Of a stretch of DNA of 64,000 nucleotides, positions 54,111 through 62,257 are shown one piece after another. Under the pieces are notes generated by a model. That model was given only the letters and a program-made list of their open reading frames with translations, did not search any database and had not been told where the DNA came from. The stretch comes from Streptomyces nigrescens (lineage in GTDB: Bacteria > Actinomycetota > Actinomycetes > Streptomycetales > Streptomycetaceae), in NCBI GenBank assembly GCA_024349765.1, contig AP026073.1:1426001-1490000 (forward strand). Reading direction: 5' to 3'. The first letter of the stretch is position 1. Every line of letters starts with the position of its first letter. Both the position numbers and the translations under genes were made by a program.

Positions 54111-56033
54111 ATGCCCATGGACGAACGCACCCGGGCCGACGTCGAACGGGCCGAGGCGGCCCTCGTCGAGCACTACCCACGGCTGGTCCGCCTCGCCTAT
54201 CTCGTCCTGCCCCCGTCGATGGGCCGCCACCGCCGGGTGCTCACCGCGCACGGCCTGGTCCAGCGGGCACTGCCGCGCACCGGCCGCCGGCGCCGCCCGG
54301 ACGGCGGGCTGCCGGCCCAGCGCGGCCCGCTGCCCGAGAACGGCTACGACCTGGTGCGGCTGCGGACCCTGCGGCTGGCACTGGCCCACGAGGGCCGGGC
54401 CGGCCGGGGCCTTCCCGCGGTGCCCCAGGTCTGGGGCCTGCGGCTCTTCCCCCGGGCCGGCGGCGCCGATGAACTCGCCCTGGAACAGGCGCTGTCCGCC
54501 GTCCCGGCGTCGGTCCGGGCCGCCCTCGGGCTGTGGCAGCTGGAGGGCCTGGACGAGGACGCGGTACGGGCGCTGCTGGATCGGGCCGGGGCCACCGACC
54601 CGGAGGCCGCGCAGCGGGCGGCCGAGCAACTGGACCGGGAGACCGGGGCGGGCGCCGCGGCGCTGCTGAACTCCGGGGAGTTCGACCCCTGTACGGTCCA
54701 GACCCGGCCGACGGACCTGCTGCGCCGGCGGCAGCGGCTGCGGGCCGCGGTGGCGCTGGCGGCCGTCGCGGCGATCGGCGCGGTGGTCGCGGCGGTACCG
54801 GGCGGCGACGGGGATCCGGTGGGCCGGCCGGCGACCCCCGCCGAGCAGGCGCTGGACCCCGCCAAGCTGCTGCGCACCCGCAACGAGCAGTGGTCCGACA
54901 CCGCGCGGGTGGACTTCACCGCCTGGCCCGCGCGCGGCCGGCAGGCCGGTGACAGGGAACTGCTGGGCCGGGCGCTGCGGGTCTGGGCGGCGCCGCCCGC
55001 CGACGCCCGGATCACCGCCTCCGCGGGCACCTCCACCCGCCCGCCGGACCATCCGCCGCAGCTGCTGTACGCCGGCCTGATCGACAACGTCATGGTCGTC
55101 GTCCTCCACGACGGCGAACGGCTGGTCCGCTACGCCGAACCCGAAGACGCCACCCCCACCCTGCACTTCGCGCGGGTGGACGACGCGGACCTGACCACCG
55201 GCGCCGCGCTGGTGATCGGCCGCGGCAACGGCTGGATGCGCTACCTGCTCGCCCCCTGGATCTCCGACGTCGCCGTCCGCGACCTGCTGGCGCCGGGCGC
55301 CCCGCCGCACGGGCTGCACGTCGCCCCGGACGGCGTCACCGACCGCATCCCGCTGCCCCCGCCGGCGGGCGGCGGCTGCGGGCACTGGCCGGTGGCGCAG
55401 TTCCGCCCCTCGACGCGGATCGGGGCGCCGGCCCCGCCCTTCCTGCTGGCCGACCTCAACGACCTCGTCCCCGTCCACCTCACCTACGTACCGCCGCCGC
55501 CCGCCGGCGCGGCGGGCCCGGTCGCGGGGCAGCGCGAGGCCACCGACCCCGCGGCCCTGGCGACCTGGGCCCGTACGGCCTGCGGGCTGGGCGCGCTGCG
55601 GGGCGCCGGCGTACGGTCCGTCGGCAACTGGGCGTTCGCGGTGCAGCGCCTCCCCGAGGACGGCGGCAGCGCGACCTGGGTGTGCACCCGCGCCGACACC
55701 TGGCGCGGGCCCGGCAGCGCGACCGTCCGCTTCCTGCCGCCCGCCGTACGTCCGGGCGACCCCGGCCGGATCGCCGGCCGGTCCGACGGCACCGCCGCCT
55801 GCAGCCGCTTCGGCCCGCACGTCGTCGGGGACGTCCCCTGGCGGTCGCCGTCCGGGAAGTGGTACCTGCTGGCCGCGGGCAGCCCGGACGTCGACGGCCT
55901 CGACGCCACCGGCGGCCTCCGGGCCACCGGCAAGGGCCCCGCCCTCGCCGCTCCGGCCCCCGGCCCGGCCCCCGCGGCCGAGGTCGTCGGACGGCTGCGG
56001 AACGGGGGGAGCGTGCGGGCGTTCCGGCCGTAG
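54111..56033 (+). CDS. Membrane-anchored sigma-70-like protein, paralogue of the 15.6 kb gene
   Basis: A 640-aa protein with the same plan as the 15647-17620 product: sigma region-2-like N-terminus (EAALVEHYPRLVRLAYLVLP, residues 15-34), region-4-like segment (about 125-160), then a single transmembrane helix (about 211-230, AVALAAVAAIGAVVAAVP). A 400-residue extracytoplasmic part follows, with shared blocks (WPARGRQAGDRELLGRAL; PPQLLYAGLIDNVMVVVLHD; CTRADTWRGPGSATV). ATG 54111 or 54117. The function is unknown; a membrane-tethered regulator is possible. Confidence 0.75.
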   Translation: MPMDERTRADVERAEAALVEHYPRLVRLAYLVLPPSMGRHRRVLTAHGLVQRALPRTGRRRRPDGGLPAQRGPLPENGYDLVRLRTLRLALAHEGRAGRGLPAVPQVWGLRLFPRAGGADELALEQALSAVPASVRAALGLWQLEGLDEDAVRALLDRAGATDPEAAQRAAEQLDRETGAGAAALLNSGEFDPCTVQTRPTDLLRRRQRLRAAVALAAVAAIGAVVAAVPGGDGDPVGRPATPAEQALDPAKLLRTRNEQWSDTARVDFTAWPARGRQAGDRELLGRALRVWAAPPADARITASAGTSTRPPDHPPQLLYAGLIDNVMVVVLHDGERLVRYAEPEDATPTLHFARVDDADLTTGAALVIGRGNGWMRYLLAPWISDVAVRDLLAPGAPPHGLHVAPDGVTDRIPLPPPAGGGCGHWPVAQFRPSTRIGAPAPPFLLADLNDLVPVHLTYVPPPPAGAAGPVAGQREATDPAALATWARTACGLGALRGAGVRSVGNWAFAVQRLPEDGGSATWVCTRADTWRGPGSATVRFLPPAVRPGDPGRIAGRSDGTAACSRFGPHVVGDVPWRSPSGKWYLLAAGSPDVDGLDATGGLRATGKGPALAAPAPGPAPAAEVVGRLRNGGSVRAFRP

Positions 56034-56195
56034 GGGGTGGCCCGGCGAGCGGTGACGCGCGGGGCGTTCGCCCTGGACGGGAATCCGGACAGAAGATGTC
56101 GGGATTCGCTGCCAGAGTCGCGTTGCGCCGGGCCGGGGCAAGCATCGGCGGGCCGTCGGCCCGTGCGCCCGGCACCTGACAGTGAGGAGTGGAAC

Positions 56196-57218
56196 GTGAC
56201 AAGTGGGCACGCGACGAACGGCGGTCCGGCCGGCGGAAACGCGTCGGGCGGGCACGCGTCCGGGCGGCCGGCGACCTCCGCGGGCGCGGGGCCGGACCGG
56301 CCGGTGACCGCGGAGCTGACCGGGCGGGTGGCGCTGGTCGCCGGGGCGACCCGGGGCGCGGGCCGGGCGATGGCCGTCGAGCTGGGCCGGGCGGGCGCGC
56401 TGGTGTACGTCACCGGGCGGACGACCCGCGACCGGGTCAGCGAGGTGGGCCGCCCCACGGAGACGATCGAACAGACCGCGGAGCTGGTCACCGCGGCCGG
56501 AGGCACCGGGATCGCCGTGCCGACCGACCACCTGGAGCCGGCGCAGGTCCAGGCGCTGATCGAGCGCGTCGACCGGGAGCAGGGGCGGCTGGACGTCCTG
56601 GTCAACAGCGTCTGGGGCGGCGACCATCTGCTGGAATTCGACACCAGGCTCTGGGACCTCGATCTGGCGGGCGGTTTGCGGATGTTCCGCCTCGGCATCG
56701 ACACCCACATCATCACCAGCCATTACGCGCTGCCGCTGATGAACCGGCGGCCCGGCGGACTGCTGGTCGAGGTCACCGACGGCACCGCGTCCTTCAACCG
56801 CACCTACCGCGAGAACCTCTGCTTCGACCTCACCAAGAACGCCCCGCACCGCATCGCCTTCGGCCTCGCCGCCGAGGTGAAGGACCTGGGCGGCACGGTG
56901 GTCTCGCTCACCCCCGGCTTCCTGCGGTCCGAGGAGATGCTGGACCACTTCGGGGTGACCGAGGAGACCTGGCGGGACGCGGTGGCCGAGCAGCCGCACT
57001 TCGCGATCGCCGAGTCACCGGCCCTGATCGGCCGGGCCGTACGGGCGCTGGCCGCCGACCCCGACAAGGCGCGCTGGACCGGTCAGTCGCTCTCCAGCGG
57101 CCAGCTGGCGAAGGAGTACGACTTCACCGACACGGACGGCTCCCGCCCCGACTGCTTCGGCTACTTCGAGGACGTGGTCTTCGGCGGGAAGGACGCGACC
57201 GCGGCGGACTACCGCTAG
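56196..57218 (+). CDS. Short-chain dehydrogenase/reductase
   Basis: A 340-aa SDR. After a Gly-rich tail of about 40 residues comes the cofactor motif RVALVAGATRGAGRAMAVEL, then YVTGRTTRD and LDVLVNSVWGGDHL (NNAG position replaced by NSVW), and VTDGTASFNRTYRENLCFD in the catalytic region. The expected YxxxK is changed to an FDLTK-type segment (CFDLTKNAPHR). Several SDRs of this DHRS1-like group lack the canonical Tyr position. GTG 56196 has GAGGAG upstream. The stop shares CTAG with the convergent WYL gene. Confidence 0.85.
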   Translation: MTSGHATNGGPAGGNASGGHASGRPATSAGAGPDRPVTAELTGRVALVAGATRGAGRAMAVELGRAGALVYVTGRTTRDRVSEVGRPTETIEQTAELVTAAGGTGIAVPTDHLEPAQVQALIERVDREQGRLDVLVNSVWGGDHLLEFDTRLWDLDLAGGLRMFRLGIDTHIITSHYALPLMNRRPGGLLVEVTDGTASFNRTYRENLCFDLTKNAPHRIAFGLAAEVKDLGGTVVSLTPGFLRSEEMLDHFGVTEETWRDAVAEQPHFAIAESPALIGRAVRALAADPDKARWTGQSLSSGQLAKEYDFTDTDGSRPDCFGYFEDVVFGGKDATAADYR

Positions 57219-58264
57219 CCGGGACACCGCCGGGTCCTGTCCGACGGGTCATGGCCGTCCCGATCGCTTCCGTACAGCGCGGCCGTGCGCCGGGCGGCCG
57301 CCGCGAGGCGGTCGCGCAGCACGGCGGGGGCGAGGACCTCGCCCTCCGGGCCGAGGGCCAGCAGCTGGGAGTAGGCGACCTCGTCGGACTCCACGCGGAG
57401 GGTGACGGTCAGCCGGCCGTGCGCGTCCGGTCCGCCGGCGGCCCGTGCGGCGTCGATCGCCTCGCGGGCCGCCGCGGCTTCGGTGACGTGCGGCAGGATC
57501 CGTACGCCGTGCTCGGAGAGCCGCAGCACCACCTCGGTACGGAGGATCGAGCGGGCGAACTCCGCGGCCCGCTCGGCCCAGAACGCCGGCAGGTCGAACG
57601 CCGCGTCCCGCGCGAAGCCGCCGGGCCCGTCGTCGAGCGCGTCGACGGCGGTGAAGCGGTCGACCCGGTACACCCGGAAGTCCCCCTGCGCCCGCGCCGC
57701 CAGATACCACACGCCCGCCTTCAGCACGAGGCCGTACGGCTCCAACTCCCGTCGCACCTCGCGGCGTTCGGCCTCCTTCGCCTTCCGGAGGTAGCGGACG
57801 GCGATCCGGCGGTCGGACCACACCGCCTCGGCGATCGCGGGCAGCAGACCGGGCGTTTCGGGCTCCTTGTACCAGGCGGGGGCGTCGAGGTGGAAGCGCT
57901 GGGCGGCGCCCGCCGCGGCGTCCCGCAGCTCCGGCAGCAGCGCGGCGGAGACCTTCAGACGGGCGGCCGAGGCGGCGTCCGCGAGGCCCATCTCGCGCAG
58001 CGCGGAGGGCACTCCGGACAGGAAGAGGGCCTCCGCCTCGCTGCGGCCGAGGCCGGTCAGGCGGGTGCGGTAGCCGCCGATCAGGCGGTACCCGCCGGCC
58101 CGGCCGCGGTCGGCGTAGACGGGCACCCCGGCCTCGGAGAGGGAGAGCACGTCCCGCGCGACCGTGCGCTCGGAGACCTCCAGCTCCCGCGCCAGCTCGG
58201 CGCCGGTCATCGCCGGGCGCGACTGGAGCAGCAGCACCATCTTGATCAGCCGTGCAGCACGCAT
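57215..58264 (-). CDS. WYL-domain transcriptional regulator (DeoR-type HTH)
   Basis: A 349-aa regulator. The N-terminal HTH is RAARLIKMVLLLQSRPAMTG, AELARELEVSERTVARDVLS and LSEAGVPVYADRGRAGGYRL. The WYL domain is YLRKAKEAERREVRRELEPY, GLVLKAGVWYLAARAQGDFR and VYRVDRFTAVDAL. A WCX-type C-terminal part follows. WYL regulators control DNA-damage or defence-linked genes in many bacteria. Here it is convergent with an SDR gene and overlaps it by 4 bp. ATG 58264. Confidence 0.9.
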   Translation of the reverse strand: MRAARLIKMVLLLQSRPAMTGAELARELEVSERTVARDVLSLSEAGVPVYADRGRAGGYRLIGGYRTRLTGLGRSEAEALFLSGVPSALREMGLADAASAARLKVSAALLPELRDAAAGAAQRFHLDAPAWYKEPETPGLLPAIAEAVWSDRRIAVRYLRKAKEAERREVRRELEPYGLVLKAGVWYLAARAQGDFRVYRVDRFTAVDALDDGPGGFARDAAFDLPAFWAERAAEFARSILRTEVVLRLSEHGVRILPHVTEAAAAREAIDAARAAGGPDAHGRLTVTLRVESDEVAYSQLLALGPEGEVLAPAVLRDRLAAAARRTAALYGSDRDGHDPSDRTRRCPG

Positions 58265-58422
58265 GCCCTCATGATGCCGGGGGCCACTGACAACGCCGGG
58301 GGCGGAGGAAGGCCCGGCCGTTGTCAGGGCATGACCGGCCGGGCCGTGGGTTCCCGTGCGGAGGTTCCGGGCGCGGGTGGGTGACCTCCGCACGGGAGTG
58401 TGGGTGCCCCGACAGGGGCGGT

Positions 58423-58446
58423 GGTGCGCCCCGGTGGGGGCGCACC
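58423..58446 (-). terminator. Hairpin behind aceE
   Basis: GGTGCGCCCC (58423-58432) pairs with GGGGCGCACC (58437-58446) around GGTG, 10 bp after the aceE stop on the minus strand. Confidence 0.7.
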
Positions 58447-58455
58447 GCGGGCGGG

Positions 58456-61179
58456 TCAGAAGCCGTAGCGCTCCCGGGCCTCCTTGACCGCGGAGGCCGG
58501 GACGTCGCCGCGGCGGGCGAGCTGGGCCAGGGCCGCGACCACGAGCGACTCGGCGTCGACGCCGAAGTGGCGGCGGGCCGCCTCACGCGTGTCGGACAGG
58601 CCGAAGCCGTCCGCCCCGAGGGAGGAGTAGTCCTGCTCGACCCACTGCGCGATCTGGTCCGGGACCTGGCGCATGTAGTCGCTGACGGCCAGGACCGGCG
58701 TCTCGACGCCGCTGAGCGCCTCGCGGACGTACGGCGTGCGCTGCTCGCCGCGCAGCGTGGCCTCGTCGGCCGCCAGCGCGTCGCGCCGCAGCTCCGTCCA
58801 GGAGGTCGCGGACCACACGTCGGCGGCCACGCCCCACTCCTCGGCGAGCAGCTGCTGGGCCTTGAGTGCCCAGTGGATCGCGGTGCCGGAGGCCAGCAGC
58901 TGGATCCCCGGGGCGTCGGCGGGCACCGGAACGCCCGCCGTGGCCGCGGTGTTGAAGCGGTACAGGCCGCGGACGATGCCCTCGTCGACGCCCGCCGGCT
59001 TGGCCGGCTGCGGCATCGGCTCGTTGTAGACCGTGAGGTAGTAGAAGACGTTCGGGTCCTCGCCGGGGGCGGTCTCGCCGTACATGCGGCGCAGGCCGTC
59101 CTTGACGATCGCCGCGACCTCGTACGCGAACGCCGGGTCGTACGTCAGCGCCGCCGGGTTGGTCGACGCGATCATCGGCGAGTGGCCGTCCGCGTGCTGC
59201 AGGCCCTCACCGGTCAGCGTGGTGCGGCCGGCCGTGGCGCCGACCAGGAAGCCCTTGCCGAGCTGGTCGCCGAGCTGCCACATCTGGTCGGCGGTGCGCT
59301 GCCAGCCGAACATCGAGTAGAAGATGTAGAAGGGGATCATCGTCTCGCCGTGCGTGGCGTACGCGGTGGCGGCGGCGATGAAGTCCGCCATCGAACCGGC
59401 CTCGGTGATGCCCTCGTTGAGGATCTGGCCGTCCTTGGCTTCCTTGTAGTACATCAGCTGGTCGCGGTCGACCGGCTCGTACGTCTGGCCCTTGGGGGAG
59501 TAGATCCCGAGCGACGGGAAGAGCGACTCCATGCCGAAGGTGCGGGCCTCGTCGGGGACGATCGGCACCCAGCGCTTGCCGGTCTGCTTGTCGCGGATGA
59601 GGTCCTTGACCAGGCGGACGAAGGCCATGGTCGTGGCCACGGACTGGTTGCCGGAGCCCTTGTCGAAGGCGGCGAAGGCCTTGTCGGCCGGGGCCGGCAG
59701 CGGCGCGAGCGGGTGGGAGCGGCGGGCCGGGGCCGGGCCGCCCAGCTCCGCGCGGCGCTCCTGGAGGTAGCGGACCTCGGGGGAGTCGGCGCCCGGGTGG
59801 CCGTAGGGGACCTGGCCGTCGGTGAAGTCGCTGTCGGAGATGGGGAGTTCGAGCAGGTCGCGCATGACCTTGAACTCGTCCACGGTCAGCTTCTTCATCT
59901 GGTGGTTGGCGTTCTTGGACTCGAAGCCCTTGCCGAGGGTGAAGCCCTTGACCGTCTGCGCGAGGATCACGGTCGGCGCGCCCTTGTGCTCCACGGCCGC
60001 CTTGTACGCCGCGTACACCTTGCGCGCCTCGTGGCCGCCGCGCGAGAGGTGGAAGCACTCCAGGATCTTGTCGTCGGAGAGCAGCTTGGCCATCTCGACG
60101 AGGGCGGGCTCGGCGCCGAAGAAGTGGTCGCGTATGTAGGCCGCGTCGCGGGTCGCGTAGGTCTGGAACTGGGCGTCCGGCACCTCGCGCAGCCGGCGGG
60201 CCAGCGCGCCGGTGGTGTCGAGCCGGAAGAGCTCGTCCCAGGCGGTGCCCCACAGCGTCTTGACGACGTTCCAGCCGGCGCCGCGGAACTGGGCCTCCAG
60301 CTCCTGCACGATCTTGAAGTTGGCGCGGACCGGGCCGTCCAGGCGCTGCAGGTTGCAGTTGATGACGAAGGTGAGGTTGTCCAGGCCCTCACGGGAGGCG
60401 AGCGCGAGTGCCGCGGTCGACTCCGGCTCGTCCATCTCGCCGTCGCCCAGGAACGCCCAGACGTGCGAGTCGGAGACGTCCTTGATGCCGCGGTTGGTCA
60501 GGTAGCGGTTGAAGCGCGCCTGGTAGATGGCCGACAGCGGGCCGAGGCCCATCGACACCGTCGGGAACTCCCACAGCCAGGGCAGCCGCCGCGGGTGCGG
60601 GTAGGACGGCAGGCCCTTGCCGCCGGCCTCGCGGCGGAAGTGGTCGAGGTGCTCCTCGGTGAGGCGGCCGTCGAGGAAGGCGCGGGCGTAGATGCCGGGC
60701 GCGGCGTGGCCCTGGATGTAGAGCTGGTCGCCGCTGCCTCCCCCATTCTCGGCTCCGCTCGAACGGGAGGTGCCCCCAGCCTCCTTGCCGCGGAAGAAGT
60801 GGTTGAAGCCGGTCTCGTAGAGCCAGGCCGCGGACGCGAAGGTCGCGATGTGGCCGCCGACGCCGTACTTGGCGCCGCGGGAGACCATCGCGGCCGCGTT
60901 CCAGCGGTTCCAGGCGGCGATCCGGGCTTCCATCGCCTCGTCACCCGGCACGGCGGGCTCGGCGGCGGTGGGGATGGTGTTGAGGTAGTCGCTCTCCAGG
61001 AGCTGGGGGAGCGCGAGCCCCGACTGCTCCAGGGTGCGGCGCATCAGGTAGGCGGCGCGATGCGGGCCCGCCGCCTTGGTGACGGCGTCGAGCGACTCGC
61101 GCCACTCGGCCGTCTCCTCGGGGTCGCGGTCCGGGAGCTGGTCGAGCTGGCTGTACGGCAGGCGCACGGGGTCGGGCAT
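58456..61179 (-). CDS. aceE: Pyruvate dehydrogenase E1 component, homodimeric
   Basis: A 907-aa thiamine-diphosphate enzyme that decarboxylates pyruvate and acetylates the lipoyl group of E2. Motifs are [40 protein letters not shown] (ThDP/Mg site), [30 protein letters not shown] and [18 protein letters not shown]-type [19 protein letters not shown]. Residues about 135-148 ([14 protein letters not shown]) are an in-frame insertion made by a palindromic repeat, next to the conserved [20 protein letters not shown]. The gene is otherwise intact. It lies near its E2 partner, with a GntR gene between. Confidence 0.96.
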   Translation of the reverse strand: MPDPVRLPYSQLDQLPDRDPEETAEWRESLDAVTKAAGPHRAAYLMRRTLEQSGLALPQLLESDYLNTIPTAAEPAVPGDEAMEARIAAWNRWNAAAMVSRGAKYGVGGHIATFASAAWLYETGFNHFFRGKEAGGTSRSSGAENGGGSGDQLYIQGHAAPGIYARAFLDGRLTEEHLDHFRREAGGKGLPSYPHPRRLPWLWEFPTVSMGLGPLSAIYQARFNRYLTNRGIKDVSDSHVWAFLGDGEMDEPESTAALALASREGLDNLTFVINCNLQRLDGPVRANFKIVQELEAQFRGAGWNVVKTLWGTAWDELFRLDTTGALARRLREVPDAQFQTYATRDAAYIRDHFFGAEPALVEMAKLLSDDKILECFHLSRGGHEARKVYAAYKAAVEHKGAPTVILAQTVKGFTLGKGFESKNANHQMKKLTVDEFKVMRDLLELPISDSDFTDGQVPYGHPGADSPEVRYLQERRAELGGPAPARRSHPLAPLPAPADKAFAAFDKGSGNQSVATTMAFVRLVKDLIRDKQTGKRWVPIVPDEARTFGMESLFPSLGIYSPKGQTYEPVDRDQLMYYKEAKDGQILNEGITEAGSMADFIAAATAYATHGETMIPFYIFYSMFGWQRTADQMWQLGDQLGKGFLVGATAGRTTLTGEGLQHADGHSPMIASTNPAALTYDPAFAYEVAAIVKDGLRRMYGETAPGEDPNVFYYLTVYNEPMPQPAKPAGVDEGIVRGLYRFNTAATAGVPVPADAPGIQLLASGTAIHWALKAQQLLAEEWGVAADVWSATSWTELRRDALAADEATLRGEQRTPYVREALSGVETPVLAVSDYMRQVPDQIAQWVEQDYSSLGADGFGLSDTREAARRHFGVDAESLVVAALAQLARRGDVPASAVKEARERYGF
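60737..60784. repeat. Palindromic GC repeat inserted in frame within aceE
   Basis: A 48-bp block with GGAGG at one end and CCTCC at the other in plus/minus reading, an inner CCCCC/GGGGG pair and a central CTCCGCTCGAACGGGAG-like dyad (GCTCCGCTCGAACGGGAGGT). I recall this sequence type as a frequent intergenic repeat in Streptomyces genomes. Here it is translated as [14 protein letters not shown] inside aceE and keeps the frame. Confidence 0.7.
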
Positions 61180-61476
61180 GGGTGGCCCCTTTCCGGACGG
61201 GAGGGAAGCTCGGGGGTGCCGTCGGGACCGGGCCGCGCCCGTGGGCTGCGGCGGGATCTCGACGGCACCCGGATGCGAGTTCGGCAGTTTCGGCAGGCAG
61301 GGTGTCGCGCCCCGTCGGAAGACGATACGCCCCTGATCGATGATCGATCAACGCTCGGTGAGGGAAAAACCGCAGGTCGGCACGGGGTGCCGCGATTTTG
61401 GGCACTCGGTGCCAGCCCCGGAGGAGTCCTCCGCTATGCCGCGCCGGGGCCCCTCGGACCCGCCCGGCGTACCCGC

Positions 61477-62100
61477 TCAGACCCTCGGTGCGCAGCTCAG
61501 CACGTGTGTCTTGAGCAGCGTGCCGATCTTCGGGTCGCGCTGCCGGAACGCGTCCACGATCTCCTGGTGCTCCTGGGCGTGCGAGCGCTGCTCCGGGCTG
61601 AACCACCGGATCGACAGCGCCGTCCAGACCTCGATGCCCAGCGACTCCCAGGTGTGCAGCAGCACGGCGTTCCCGGCGGCCCGCACGATCTCCCGGTGGA
61701 ACGCCACGGTGTGCCGCACCTGCGCCTCCCCGTCACCCGCCAGGTCCGCCTCGCGCAGCGCCGCCACCTCCCGCTCCAGCGCCGCGGTGTCCTCCGCCAG
61801 CCGCCCGGCGGCCAGCTCCGCCGCGACCTGCTCCAGCCCGGCCCGCACCGGGTAGCTCTCCTTGAGGTCGGCCGCGGTCAGGTTCCGCACCCGTACGCCC
61901 TTGTTGGGGGCCGACTCGATCAGCCGCAGCGACTCCAGCTCGCGCAGCGCCTCCCGTACGGGCGTCTGGCTGACCTCCAGCTCCACCGCGATCCGCCGCT
62001 CGACGATCCGCTCGCCCGGCTGCCAGCGGCCGCTGACGATCCCCTCGAGGATGTGCTCGCGGATCTGCTCGCGGAGCGAATGGACGACGGGCGGGGTCAT
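61477..62100 (-). CDS. GntR-family (FadR/FCD) regulator
   Basis: A 207-aa regulator. The winged helix is LREQIREHILEGIVSGRWQP, GERIVERRIAVELEVSQTPV and REALRELESLRLIE. The FCD domain is LKESYPVRAGLEQVAAELAA, AFHREIVRAAGNAVLLHTWE (metal-binding His) and HAQEHQEIVDAFRQRD. ATG 62100 has AAGGAG at 6 nt. It lies between aceE and the E2 gene and may control pyruvate metabolism, as PdhR does elsewhere. Confidence 0.92.
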   Translation of the reverse strand: MTPPVVHSLREQIREHILEGIVSGRWQPGERIVERRIAVELEVSQTPVREALRELESLRLIESAPNKGVRVRNLTAADLKESYPVRAGLEQVAAELAAGRLAEDTAALEREVAALREADLAGDGEAQVRHTVAFHREIVRAAGNAVLLHTWESLGIEVWTALSIRWFSPEQRSHAQEHQEIVDAFRQRDPKIGTLLKTHVLSCAPRV

Positions 62101-62175
62101 GAGGTGCTCCTTCAGAGCGGGTGGTGACGCGGCGGGTGGCGAGGGGGCCATTATCCGGGACGGCGGCATGCGGAA

Positions 62176-62222
62176 GGGCCGGCCCCGGTCCGCACGGATG
62201 CCGTACGGACCGGGGCCGGCCC
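62176..62222 (-). terminator. Terminator behind the E2 gene
   Basis: GGGCCGGCCCCGGTCCG (62176-62192) pairs perfectly over 17 bp with the arm at 62206-62222 around a 13-nt loop, 36 bp after the sucB stop. Confidence 0.85.
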
Positions 62223-62257
62223 CTTGTGTCACACGCCTACCGGGTGGCTGCCGGAGC

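Noticed and set aside
60737-60784. Frameshift or assembly error in aceE
   Set aside because: The insert keeps the frame, has a recognisable palindromic structure and the flanking protein is fully conserved in motif order.
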